Shown here piece by piece: positions 44,490 through 52,951 of a DNA stretch of 64,000 nt. Position 1 is the stretch's first letter. The number at the start of each line of letters is the position of its first letter. Below the pieces are notes generated by a model, which saw only the letters and a list, made by a program, of their open reading frames with translations, did not search any database and was not told where the DNA came from. The DNA lies in NCBI RefSeq assembly GCF_900639985.1, contig NZ_CAAAIM010000001.1:620001-684000 (forward strand), in the 5' to 3' direction. The position numbers were made by a program, and so were the translations under genes. The DNA comes from Legionella rowbothamii. Its GTDB lineage: Bacteria; Pseudomonadota; Gammaproteobacteria; Legionellales; Legionellaceae.

Positions 44490-44512
44490 AGGGTGCATAT
44501 AGGGTGCAAATT
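44490..44512 (+). promoter_or_regulatory. Putative integrase arm-type sites, right end
   Basis: AGGGTGC-N5-GGGTGCAAATT with GGGTGC hexamers 11 bp apart, the same layout as at 28221-28243. It lies 120 bp inside the attR repeat, upstream of the nuclease-integrase unit. Confidence 0.5.
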
Positions 44513-44632
44513 AATTGCGTATAGTTATATAACAATGTATTTCTATGCAATAAAAAACCTAATAAGCCCTTTATTTATAAGGATTTTATTTGCATGACCA
44601 TACATGAAGATACACCAAGACTTCAATTAAAT

Positions 44633-44705
44633 CCCCCTCCTAAGGGGCAGGTCGGAGGTTCAAATCCTCTCCGGGACGCCAATAAAATCAATAAGTTACA
44701 TATAT
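44633..44705 (+). repeat. Right attachment repeat (attR), 73 bp
   Basis: Identical to 28124-28196. It contains the 3' part of tRNA-Arg from the anticodon stem onward but no 5' half, so it is not a functional tRNA gene. It may also be the left end of a second tandem element. Confidence 0.92.
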
Positions 44706-44718
44706 TTCATCAGGGCGC

Positions 44719-45790
44719 ATTCTAGCTCCAAGTGCGACAGTCATTTTTATACTGCTGTATAAACAGTTCCTTAGGCATTTTAAATCCCAAACACTTTCTT
44801 GGACATAGGTTCATTTTATCAGCTAATAAATCAAGCTCTATTTGCGTTACATTATCAATTGGAGCTGTTTTTGGTAAATATCGTCTTAACCGACCGTTCA
44901 TATTTTCATTACTTCCCCTCTACCAAGGAGAATGGGTTTCACAGTAGTAAACATTGCACTTCATATTATCCTCAAGATGCCTATAATTAGCGAACTCAAC
45001 ACCTTGGTCGAAGGTTATAGACTTAAACATTTGTTGAGGTAAGTTTTGAAACTTAGCACCTATCTTTTCCATAACACCTTGGGAATGCTTGCTATTATTT
45101 TTAATAAGAAAAACCATTCTCGATTTACGCTCAACTAATGTGGTAACAACTTGTTTTTTGTTACCCATAAATTGAATGGTATCTCCTTCCCAATGACCAA
45201 AACGTGTCCTTGAATTAACATCAATAGGTCTTTCTGTAATTAAGCGCATATCTCCACCAAAGCGGCACTGATGCTGCTTTCTAGAATAGCGTTTATATCT
45301 TTTAGGTTGTTTATAAGGCAAGCAATGATAGAGTTCTTTATTTCTTGATTTATAGACATATTGATAAATATGTTTCGGGGCAAACATATAGTGTGAGCTT
45401 CTGATATTTCATCCTTCCTGATATTTGCTCAGGACTCCAGCCCTTCTTTAAACTTCTGCATACATAGTCTCGTAAATAGCCATCCTTATCCAGTTTGCTT
45501 CGACGACCATTTGATGCTCTTGATATCGCTTTCTGATGGCCTATAACAGGCAAATATACAGGCTCTTTATTACGTTTAACCTCTCTATATAATGTAGATG
45601 GATGCCTTAATAATTTTTTCGATATCGCTCTTATCGATAAACCCATATCAAGATAGGTATATACTCGTTGTCGATCATTCTTCGTTAAATGAGTATAATC
45701 CCTCATGTGACAGACTCCTTTGCTTTGATATTCTCCTATTCAACAATTTGAATATACAGAATTTTTGTCTGTCGCACTTCTAGTTGGAAT
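44719..45790 (-). mobile_element. Degenerate IS30-family insertion sequence
   Basis: About 1072 bp with imperfect terminal inverted repeats. The left end reads ATTCTAGCTCCAAGTGCGACAG and the right end, reverse-complemented, ATTCCAACTAGAAGTGCGACAG; they share the core AAGTGCGACAG. It sits 13 bp outside the attR repeat. GCGC is present on both outer flanks, which could be a target duplication. Confidence 0.8.
44722..45706 (-). pseudogene. Broken IS30-family transposase
   Basis: The N-terminal part (45350-45706) starts MRDYTHLTKNDRQRVYTYLDMGLS and has the IS30 helix-turn-helix (SIRAISKKLLRHPSTLYREVKRN). A one-base shift near 45370 moves the frame to 44920-45387, with the DDE-type catalytic segments RFGHWEGDTI and ITFDQGVEFANY. 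That frame ends at a TAG after ETHSPW, where the family has glutamine. In the same frame beyond the stop come NMNGRLRRYLPKTAPID and LNLCPRKCLGFKMP-like residues. There are two independent lesions, so the element cannot move itself. Confidence 0.88.
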
Positions 45791-45802
45791 TCGCGCGTTT
45801 TG

Positions 45803-45824
45803 TAGTGCTATCCGGGTGCAAATT
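45803..45824 (+). promoter_or_regulatory. Decayed third copy of the arm-type site pair
   Basis: TAGTGC and GGGTGCAAATT with the hexamers 11 bp apart, followed by GAATG as at the left island end. With the IS30 insertion removed, the first hexamer lies 25 bp from the 73-bp repeat, exactly as at the left end of the intact island. Confidence 0.5.
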
Positions 45825-45826
45825 GA

Positions 45827-46200
45827 ATGAATCATTATGCGTTATTAACTAAAGAAAATACTATTCAAAAAGAAATTGAGTTTTTAAAACCAATAACCCT
45901 AATCCTATGGTTGTTATGGTTTCTGATGACACAATGGAGCCAACCTACAATAAAGGTGATTTTGTTGGAGGCATCCAATATCTAAATCCTTCGGATATAG
46001 AGGAATGCTCAGGCTATGATTGTATTGTAGAAATTGGCGAAGGCATTTATTTTCGGCGTTTGATGAAAAGACAAAACGGCTATGCTTTAGTTTGTTTAAA
46101 TCCTCAGACAACGATTGAAGATCCTATTCTTTTTACAAAGAAAATTTTATCAGCCACTCCAGTGATCTGGCATCGATGGAAATTTATAAAACCGGATTAA
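45827..46200 (+). pseudogene. S24/LexA-like regulator fragment, frameshifted
   Basis: The second frame (from 45907, 97 residues) holds the C-terminal peptidase S24-like domain of phage-type repressors: MVVMVSDDTMEPTYNKGDFVGG, FRRLMKRQNGYALVCLNPQ, and a final strand with VIWHRWKF. The serine of the usual GDSMEP motif is threonine here (DDTMEP). The first frame, from ATG 45827, reads MNHYALLTKENTIQKEIEFLKPIT and would join the S24 part after a one-base shift near 45895. The usual DNA-binding domain is missing. This is the remains of an element regulator next to the second set of arm sites. Confidence 0.6.
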
Positions 46201-46215
46201 CTTAGGAGTAATTAA

Positions 46216-46557
46216 ATGGCCTCCACACAAAGCACTATTGATTTTATTCTTGATCAAATTGCAGGGACAGGAAAAGTATCAGCGAAAAAAATGTTTGGCG
46301 AATATGCTATCTATTACAATAATAAAGTTGTTGCTTTGGTTTGCGATGACCAATTATTTATTAAGCCTACCAATGCGGGTAAAGCATTTATTAAGAATTA
46401 TGTTGAAGGTACTCCCTACCCTAATGCCAAGCCCCATTTATTAATTTCCGCTGATCTATGGGATGAACAAGAATGGTTATCCCATCTTATTCAAATTACA
46501 GCATTAGAAGTGCCTGAGCCTAGAAAGAAAGTAAGAGCATATAAATCCAGCTTTTAA
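46216..46557 (+). CDS. TfoX N-terminal domain protein
   Basis: The 113-residue protein has the TfoX_N fold: FILDQIAGTGKVSAKKMFGEYAIYYNNKVVALVCDDQLFIKPT, then a FIKNYVEGTPYPNAKPHLLIS segment. This matches the N-terminal half of the competence regulator TfoX/Sxy, but the C-terminal half is absent. Stand-alone TfoX_N proteins are common and mostly of unknown role. A GGAGT site lies upstream. It follows the S24 fragment by 15 bp on the same strand. Confidence 0.82.
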   Translation: MASTQSTIDFILDQIAGTGKVSAKKMFGEYAIYYNNKVVALVCDDQLFIKPTNAGKAFIKNYVEGTPYPNAKPHLLISADLWDEQEWLSHLIQITALEVPEPRKKVRAYKSSF

Positions 46558-46699
46558 GCCTAAAATAGCTTTAGCGATATGAACAGCCCCAAGGAATAAA
46601 TATTATGATAGATCTTATTTTAACAGAGCAAGCGAAAAAAATTCTTTTTAATCAAGGTAAATAATAAGAAGCGCTCACAAAATCTTTATTTAATCATGT

Positions 46700-46830
46700 T
46701 AAAAAGTAGGTTTTGTGATTTATGTAATATGTTCTCAATCTACATACAAGTTTATTGCCAGCGGTTTAAAAAAGTTAATACTTGTTCCACCTGTGTCATA
46801 TAACTTTTTTGCCACTCGCGCTAAAGTGCT
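46700..46830 (-). pseudogene. C-terminal fragment of a third paralog-B gene
   Basis: On the minus strand the segment encodes VAKKLYDTGGTSINFFKPLAINL and continues through sequence matching the 3' end of the paralog-B genes (30187 and 47720). The body of the gene is missing; upstream sequence is unrelated. It is a relic of another duplication. Confidence 0.7.
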
Positions 46831-46921
46831 CTTGCGTTTTAAGGAGATTTTGCCTATATCATTCCACCCAAGCAAGATAGGTTGAATGATATAGGAAAGA
46901 TAAGGCATTAAGTATTCTAGC

Positions 46922-47707
46922 TCAACAGTTATAAGTTCTTCTTTCATCACTCACAGGATTATCAAGAACTTCAGGCAATGCACTAATTTCCTCTGAATTA
47001 ACTGTAGCATGCTTATGCTTACGCTCATTCAGTTTACGTAGTAGCTCTCGGTGGTTACGGGCAAACTCAACATGTGGACTTAATCTTCGTACATAGCCCT
47101 TCTTTTGGGGGGCCTCAGCTGTTTGACTGGGTATATTCTCTTCTTGGGCTACATCACTATCAGTTACTGCACTTTGTTGTACTTCGTTTACTGGATTCTG
47201 AATATTTTCAGAGAAACATCCTCTAAGAAGATGAACTAAAGCGATAACAGGTGTAAGGAGTAATGTTAATCCTACTGCAGCACTAAAACGAGCAACTTCT
47301 AAGGGCACGGCTATAGACCAGACTAATACATTAAAAATTGATAAAGTGATGTTCGTCTCAGAATAAAAATCAGTAATTAGCTTGCGAGCAACTAAAGGGA
47401 AAATCAAATAATCCAATGCGCCTTTAGCTCCACCACGACAATCATTGTGGCCATGAAAATATAAGTCATAATGCTCACCCATGAGAATATCATAGGTGGC
47501 ATAAAGAGCCGATTGAAAATCTAAATTACTATTCCAAGCTTTATATATATTTTCAGAAACCAGGGAATCAATCATTTCTTTTCCCTGACAGGGGTCATCG
47601 CTGCCACCAAAACGATAAGTAACTCCTGAATTACATGAAGCTGGATTTAGAGCGCTAAAAAACGAAAACTTCTTCTGTGTAGTTATTTTTCTAGGTATTT
47701 TTTTCAT
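46922..47707 (-). CDS. Unknown membrane-associated protein, full-length paralog A2
   Basis: This is the intact form of the family seen at 29447-30028, with 261 residues. It starts MKKIPRKITTQKKFSFFSAL and has CNSGVTYRFGGSDDPCQ with two cysteines, a helical section, a probable membrane hairpin at about residues 125-165 (IFNVLVWSIAVPLEVA, then LTLLLTPVIALVHLL), and a charged tail. The C-terminus carries 24 extra residues (NSEEISALPEVLDN...) that the first copy lacks. It starts 13 bp from the stop of paralog B2. I recognise no domain. Confidence 0.6.
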   Translation of the reverse strand: MKKIPRKITTQKKFSFFSALNPASCNSGVTYRFGGSDDPCQGKEMIDSLVSENIYKAWNSNLDFQSALYATYDILMGEHYDLYFHGHNDCRGGAKGALDYLIFPLVARKLITDFYSETNITLSIFNVLVWSIAVPLEVARFSAAVGLTLLLTPVIALVHLLRGCFSENIQNPVNEVQQSAVTDSDVAQEENIPSQTAEAPQKKGYVRRLSPHVEFARNHRELLRKLNERKHKHATVNSEEISALPEVLDNPVSDERRTYNC

Positions 47708-47719
47708 AATGAGTGCTTA

Positions 47720-48700
47720 TCAAACTTTTATTTGAGTAGGTCTTGTGCTTTGCGTAATATGTTCTAAATCTTCACGCAAGTTTGTTGATAGCGGTTTAAA
47801 AAAGTTAATACTGGTTCCACCTGAATCATATAACCTTTTTGCCATTAGCGTTAAAGAAGTAAATATCCCTACAACGATTAAGATGCCAATTACTGATAGC
47901 AATTTTAAGTTTTGTTCAGAGGCAGATTGATTGTTTTTATTTAAAAGAGCTAAGGTCGAATGGTTCTTTAGTTGAAATTCAACTTGCTCGATTGCTTCGT
48001 TATCCTCTAAAGAGGTGTTGTCTAAAATATCTTTTAGCTCTTGGGCTGCAAGCTTTTTAAGGTAACTATCAAATACAGGCATAGCTCGTCCTAAGCGGGC
48101 GTTTATTACAAACAAATCAAGATTGGACTGATAATTTGGTAAAGTTTCAATAAGAGCAAGGAGTGCATGAAAGTGTTTTAAAGTTTGGCTTATTTTTAAC
48201 GAACATGGCGCATCATCTGAATAAGTATAGTCACTTTCTTGAAAGTTCTTATTCTCTTTTATTCCTGCCCAATCACGATGACTCTTACTCATAAATAACT
48301 GTAAAATCTCAACCAATACCTCTAAATTATATAAAACCAAATCTGGATCATTGTGCTCAAGATTTTCCTCAAAGCGGCCATACAATTTCATTGGCTTAAG
48401 AGGCTGGCGCGTTCCATCCTCTGTATCAATAAATAATTGGCCTATAAGGTAAGTTGAATAGTCCATTGTAGAAGACATACGAAAAATATTCTTCAAGAAA
48501 AAATAATAATTGCAAAGTACCCAGTCATTAAAACCAGGCTCCGGTGCATCCTCGCCAAGGATTTCTTCAAAAGAAACACATTCAGGTTGATATAGACTTT
48601 CTCCAATTAATTTATTCAACTGCCGTTCTTTATGATTGATATAACGTGTACACGCTTGACGAAGCATGCTTCTTGCTTGTTGATGGCTTATTTGTGACAT
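47720..48700 (-). CDS. Unknown tail-anchored protein, paralog B2
   Basis: This 326-residue protein is a close relative of 30187-31158. Identity is highest in the last 130 residues (SLKISQTLKH, AAQELKDILDNTSLEDNEAIEQVEFQLKNHSTLALLN) and weaker in the first half (VSFEEILGEDAPEPGFNDWV against the counterpart with MNKSAPEPGFNDWV). The membrane segment is LLSVIGILIVVGIFTSLTLMA (about 272-292). Uneven divergence suggests selection or recombination acting differently on the two halves. Confidence 0.6.
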   Translation of the reverse strand: MSQISHQQARSMLRQACTRYINHKERQLNKLIGESLYQPECVSFEEILGEDAPEPGFNDWVLCNYYFFLKNIFRMSSTMDYSTYLIGQLFIDTEDGTRQPLKPMKLYGRFEENLEHNDPDLVLYNLEVLVEILQLFMSKSHRDWAGIKENKNFQESDYTYSDDAPCSLKISQTLKHFHALLALIETLPNYQSNLDLFVINARLGRAMPVFDSYLKKLAAQELKDILDNTSLEDNEAIEQVEFQLKNHSTLALLNKNNQSASEQNLKLLSVIGILIVVGIFTSLTLMAKRLYDSGGTSINFFKPLSTNLREDLEHITQSTRPTQIKV

Positions 48701-48799
48701 TTAGCTTACTCCTACAGAATGCTTAATAAGCATATATTTGCAACCAATTTTATCAAATTTTTAATCACTCGGTCAAAATAATAAGCCGAGTGCTTTTAG

Positions 48800-49560
48800 T
48801 TACTGTACAACACATCTCGGTATTGTTGGCATCAACGATGAAATAATATCATCCTCGGCATTTGCGTTGAGCCCTTCTTTTTCATATGCGACTTTAGCAT
48901 TCTCAAATGAAGATATATCCATACCATCAGTTTCCCATGAAGCACTCTCTGGGCAAGACTGTAGTTCCTTTTCTTTATAAGCAACTACATGACGTAACAA
49001 ATCGTCAGGTGTAACTATACTTGAGGTTTGAGATGATGCTTTGGATTTTAATGCTGAATAAAAACCACCAGCAGCTAAGCAACGGAATGCCAGGGAGGCA
49101 AAGCTTTCTGTAGTTTCATTACGGTAATTACGCGTGAATAAATTGGAACCCTGCATAGTCCATCCTATTACAACATCTCCTTCAACATCAAGCGAATATA
49201 AAACCCCTCGGGGGTTAGCATGTAACAACTTAACCGCAAAAAAACTATATTGTGGCAGATAATGTGGCGGTACTTCAGCCACTGGCTGGTAGGTGTTATC
49301 TGTGCTGTCGAATCGATATAATACCTCTCCAGGTAACAACGCCATTCCGCGGTAAGTAGCCGGAATCGAACATCTTTAGTCTGTCCTTTTTGAGCAGTAA
49401 GATTTAGTATTTCCGGTTTAAAACACTCTAACAAAGCTAATTGGCTCAGCGTTAATAACGCTGTTAAATTAGCTAGTTGTTGATCGTCTCTTTCGGTGAT
49501 TTCACAGCATAAAGAAGAAAACCAGCATTTCCCCCCACTATCCATCCCATCGCTTGCAAA
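48800..49560 (-). pseudogene. Truncated, frameshifted copy of the candidate hydrolase
   Basis: 48800-49345 (181 residues) matches the C-terminal third of the gene at 31265. A frameshift near 49345-49360 (one base lost in the RFRPAYRGM region) moves the homology to the frame of 49168-49608 (LANLTALLTLSQLALLECFKPEILNLTAQKGQT). Farther upstream a deletion removes the GSIDKSELI part and only LLYAVKSPKET survives, in a third frame. The whole N-terminal half with the GHxS histidine is gone. The NC of the candidate active site reads SF here (TTESFASLAFRC). Confidence 0.85.
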
Positions 49561-49687
49561 AACCCCATGAGCCATATATAAAAATATCAACGGAAATATA
49601 AACAGCAAATTAGGTCCAATGCGATACTACAAGCGCTCTATTGTTGCAAGAGCAACTTATTACTTCACATTAAATTTACAAAAATAG

Positions 49688-49960
49688 AAAAAGCGTGAGC
49701 GAGGTATTTAGCAAAGAAGATTTTGGGAGCATCGTATTCGCGATGAGGAGGATTATAAACAGCATGTTAATTATATTTATTACAATCCCGTAAAACATCA
49801 CTATGTTTCTAGTCACGCTAAATGGCCCTATTCAAGTATGCATCGGTTTATTCAAATGGGAATACTTCCGGTTGATTGGGCTTGCAGCTATAAATGTAAT
49901 GAAGGGGATTGGGGGAATAGGAATCCCTTGGGTAAATACTGGGAGCCTACGCTTTGTTAA
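49688..49960 (+). pseudogene. RAYT (REP-associated tyrosine transposase) C-terminal remnant
   Basis: The frame reads KKRERGI, a TAG stop, then QRRFWEHRIRDEEDYKQH and VNYIYYNPVKHHYVSSHAKW, PYSSMHRFIQMGILPVDW. This is the conserved C-terminal half of RAYT/Y1 transposases (WQRRFWEHxIRDExD, YIHYNPVKHGLV, WPYSSFHRYV). The stop sits where the family has tryptophan (TGG to TAG). The N-terminal catalytic half with the HUH histidines is missing. Confidence 0.85.
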
Positions 49961-50011
49961 CGCTTGCTCCATACACTGGAAACAACCATCTTTTATAAAG
50001 CTTCTTCCGAA

Positions 50012-51016
50012 TCAATCCTCGGTGTCGTGTTCTAATAGATGCAACTCCTGGGCTTGATATCCTTCTCTTTGGGCAAAATACACTAAGGCCTCTTCACGTC
50101 CATGAGTTACCCAAACTTCTTTTGGATTAACCTCTAATATCGTTTGGGTTAATTCTGCCCAATCTGCATGGTCTGAAATAATTAAAGGAAGCTCGACTCT
50201 TTTTTGTTTGGCTCGTGCTCTAATTTGCATCCATCCCGAAGCCATCCCTACCAACACATTGGCGAATCGTCTCGACCATTTATCATGTAGCGCACTGGGC
50301 GGACATAAAACAAGTGCGCCTTTAGAAGAATTAAGATCTAATTCGGAAGCTGGCTTTAAACTCCCCAAATTAATGCCTTTATTTTGATAAAATTCACAAA
50401 ATTTCTTTAACCTTCCATGTAAATAAATAGGGTCTTGATAACCCAAGATTCGTAAAACTTTAATAAGGCGCTGGCATTTACCTAAAGCGTACACACCAAT
50501 TAAATGGCAGCGTTCAGGAAAGGTAGCTAACGAGACAACAAGCTTTTGAATTTCCTGTTCAATAGGGGGATGTTTAAAAACAGGTAATCCGAATGTAGCT
50601 TCAGTAATAAATACATCACAGGGTTCGCTTATAAACGGCTCACATGTAGGATCAAAGGTGCGTTTATAATCACCGGATATAATTAAGCGCTCTCCCCCAT
50701 GGCTGATTACTATTTGTGAACTACCGAGAATATGTCCTGCCGGCAACAAATAGATTTCTGCCTTGTTTACTTGAATCTTCTCAAAATAGTTTAATGAGAC
50801 AATATTACACGTGTATTCCTCTCCATAGCGTATTTGCATTAGGGCATGAGTATCGGGATGAGCAATTACTTTTTTATGACCAAAAACAGCATGATCAGCA
50901 TGTGCATGAGTGATAATTGCACACTCTACCGCACTACTCGGGTCGATATAGCATTGAGCGGCAAGGCAATATAATCCTTCTTTTCTAACCTCTACCCATT
51001 GACGTGCAGGAGCCAT
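50012..51016 (-). CDS. Ligase-associated DNA exonuclease (metallo-beta-lactamase/beta-CASP-like)
   Basis: This protein family is a DNA 3' exonuclease of SNM1/CPSF type encoded beside an ATP-dependent DNA ligase in bacterial repair clusters. The 334 residues show the metal-binding motif ITHAHADHAVFGH (about residue 35-47), LLPAGHILGSSQI (about 90), ISGDYKRTFDP (about 112), and a late DHADW histidine (about 290) before THG. An AGGAAAGG site precedes the start. It lies 8 bp downstream of the ligase gene. The usual helicase and metallophosphoesterase partners are not here. Confidence 0.92.
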   Translation of the reverse strand: MAPARQWVEVRKEGLYCLAAQCYIDPSSAVECAIITHAHADHAVFGHKKVIAHPDTHALMQIRYGEEYTCNIVSLNYFEKIQVNKAEIYLLPAGHILGSSQIVISHGGERLIISGDYKRTFDPTCEPFISEPCDVFITEATFGLPVFKHPPIEQEIQKLVVSLATFPERCHLIGVYALGKCQRLIKVLRILGYQDPIYLHGRLKKFCEFYQNKGINLGSLKPASELDLNSSKGALVLCPPSALHDKWSRRFANVLVGMASGWMQIRARAKQKRVELPLIISDHADWAELTQTILEVNPKEVWVTHGREEALVYFAQREGYQAQELHLLEHDTED

Positions 51017-51024
51017 TTCCTTTC

Positions 51025-52605
51025 CTAATGTTTAATTAATTGAATTAAGGATTCTAAATGATCCCCCTCTGCTGCAGGCTTATCCCATCGAATCCGATTA
51101 ATCCGGGGAAATCTTAATGCTACACCGGATTTATGGCGAGATGAGTAATTAACTGCATCAAAAGAAACCTCAAAAACAAGCTCTTTTGTTACCTCGCGCA
51201 CCGGACCAAAGCGTTGAACAGTATGGTTTCGGATCCATTTATCAAGGGCGATCAGCTCTTGGTCAGTAAAACCAAAATATGCTTTCCCAATTGGGGTGAG
51301 TTGCCCTTTATCCCATAAACCAAAAGTATAATCTGAATAATAAGAAGAACGTTTACCATGACCTCTTTGCGCATACATCAATACTGCATCGACCATGAGC
51401 GGGTTTCTTTTCCATTTATACCAATGTCCTTTAGGCCTTCCAGCTAAATAAGGGCTATCTTTATGTTTGATCATCAATCCTTCAACTGCGGGATGATTTT
51501 CATCCAAAACTTGTTTTTTTAATTCATGAATATTTTGCTGAGGAGCCAAAGTTAGTAAATCCGAAAGCAATAGATTTGGCCTAGAATGATTGGCAAACCA
51601 TTTTTCCAATAGGCTTCTTCGTTCATGGAAAGGCCTGTCTCGAAGATCCACCTGCTCCAAGGACAAAATATCATATAATATGACTCCAGCAGGAAGGTCA
51701 TTCATCATTTTTTTCGAAAGCGTTTTGCGATTTAAGCGTTGCTGTAAGTCATTAAAAGTGCTCGCTTTTCCCTCTTTAATAATCACCAGCTCTCCATCTA
51801 AAACCACATTGGAATCAATCAACTTTAATACATCAGGAAAACTATGACTTAAATTATCTCCAGTTCGAGAAAAAAGAGCTTTATTGTGAGGGGTTGTTAC
51901 AATTTGCACTCGAATTCCATCATATTTTCTTTCAAAATAAAATTGGCTAGGAATAAAGGAACTTATTTCTTTTTCTTCTAAAGGATGGGATAACATCACG
52001 GGATGAAAAAAGATGACATCTTCTAAAGGAGGTTTGTCGGCTCGGTTTTCCAGCCATGCAAAAAGATTAATATAAGGAAATTGTAATCCATGCCATATTT
52101 GCTCAATTTCTTGTACGTGAACGTTTCCATAATGGGCTAAAGTATTTTTTAAAAATCGTTCAGAAACGCCTATTCTTAAACTACCCAATCCTAATTTTAA
52201 TAATGCCCAACGCTCTATAGGACTGCTTTGATTTAATAATTGGGCAAGATAGGTTTTAACTTCAGTTTTAGATAATGTTTGAAGCGCTATGATAATTTCT
52301 GATAGGGGAGGTAACTCTTGTGAGCTTTCTTCCTCCGGCCAAAGTAATGCAACAGTTTCCGCAAAATCTCCCACATAGTCATAAGATAAAGAAAATAAGA
52401 ATTCATCCACTCGTTCTTCAATTAATTCTTTAATTAAAGAACGCTTAAAATGTGGAAACGTGAGCGAATTGGTCATCACCGCCACAGCATATCCACGCTC
52501 CGGATCAGGAATCTCCCTAAAATAATGCTCAATTAATGCCCTTTTATCTAATTGACTGAAGGTAAAAAATAAGTTGCTGAGTAATTGAGCAAAACTATTC
52601 ATCAC
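51025..52605 (-). CDS. ATP-dependent DNA ligase (LigB/LigC-like repair ligase)
   Basis: This ligase seals nicks in a repair role using ATP, separate from the NAD-dependent replicative ligase. It has 526 residues. The N-terminal helical domain is followed by motif I ERKYDGIRVQIV with the adenylated lysine (about residue 230), SRTGDNLSHSFPDV (motif II/III region), VLDGELVI (motif III), GVILYDILSLE, EGLMIKHKDSPYLAGRPKGHWYKWKR (motifs IV-V) and a C-terminal OB domain with GVALRFPRINRIRWDKP. The start has two adjacent ATG codons. It is operonic with the exonuclease that follows. Confidence 0.93.
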   Translation of the reverse strand: MMNSFAQLLSNLFFTFSQLDKRALIEHYFREIPDPERGYAVAVMTNSLTFPHFKRSLIKELIEERVDEFLFSLSYDYVGDFAETVALLWPEEESSQELPPLSEIIIALQTLSKTEVKTYLAQLLNQSSPIERWALLKLGLGSLRIGVSERFLKNTLAHYGNVHVQEIEQIWHGLQFPYINLFAWLENRADKPPLEDVIFFHPVMLSHPLEEKEISSFIPSQFYFERKYDGIRVQIVTTPHNKALFSRTGDNLSHSFPDVLKLIDSNVVLDGELVIIKEGKASTFNDLQQRLNRKTLSKKMMNDLPAGVILYDILSLEQVDLRDRPFHERRSLLEKWFANHSRPNLLLSDLLTLAPQQNIHELKKQVLDENHPAVEGLMIKHKDSPYLAGRPKGHWYKWKRNPLMVDAVLMYAQRGHGKRSSYYSDYTFGLWDKGQLTPIGKAYFGFTDQELIALDKWIRNHTVQRFGPVREVTKELVFEVSFDAVNYSSRHKSGVALRFPRINRIRWDKPAAEGDHLESLIQLIKH

Positions 52606-52951
52606 TTCACTTTGTTCTCATCTTTTTATGTCCTATTTGAGAGACAAAGACCTCAAGCAAACTTAAAAAACTCACGAGTAAATTGGAGTTTTTTACTTTC
52701 GAATGAGTCATGAGCTTTGCAAAAAACATTCGAATAAGCTTAAGACGAAAATAGGATAAAAGGATACGATAAAACATTCGAGTTCCTAGTCAATACACCA
52801 CACTATTATTATAGTCTAAAATATACTTATCAAAGGAGACCAGGGCATTTATTAAGTTACTTACCTAATATAAAGTTGAGAAGGAGCCTCAACTTAAAAT
52901 ATTTGGGAAGGGAAAATTAATTTTGGTTATTTAATAGCTCCAATTTCTTTT
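52606..52951. other. Gene-free divergent spacer
   Basis: The spacer of 346 bp between the ligase and topoisomerase genes has no coding frame that I can support. CATTCGA recurs at about 52728 and 52776 and its relative TTTCGAATGAG at about 52697. Promoters for both genes must lie here, but I see no convincing -35/-10 pair. Confidence 0.4.

Larger units (their letters stand above)
28124..44705. mobile_element. 16.5-kb genomic island integrated in tRNA-Arg(CCU)
   Basis: The boundaries are the perfect 73-bp direct repeats at 28124-28196 and 44633-44705. The tyrosine integrase gene lies near the far end (42150-43367) and an AlpA-like regulator near the tRNA. Cargo includes a 2322-residue eukaryotic-like protein, a patatin phospholipase, a candidate hydrolase, unknown proteins, a CsrA paralog and a YhcG/DUF1016 nuclease. 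No conjugation genes are present, so it is an integrative element that is either mobilised by others or immobile. Confidence 0.9.

Noticed and set aside
28124..44705. Island as an integrative conjugative element
   Set aside because: No relaxase, type IV secretion or coupling protein gene is present between the repeats.
46604..46664. 18-residue frame MIDLILTEQAKKILFNQGK
   Set aside because: Too short to support as a gene; it may be the start of a gene lost in the rearranged region.
49803..50057. 84-residue plus-strand frame starting MFLVTLNGPIQ
   Set aside because: It is the wrong frame over the RAYT remnant, whose homologous frame is at 49688-49960.
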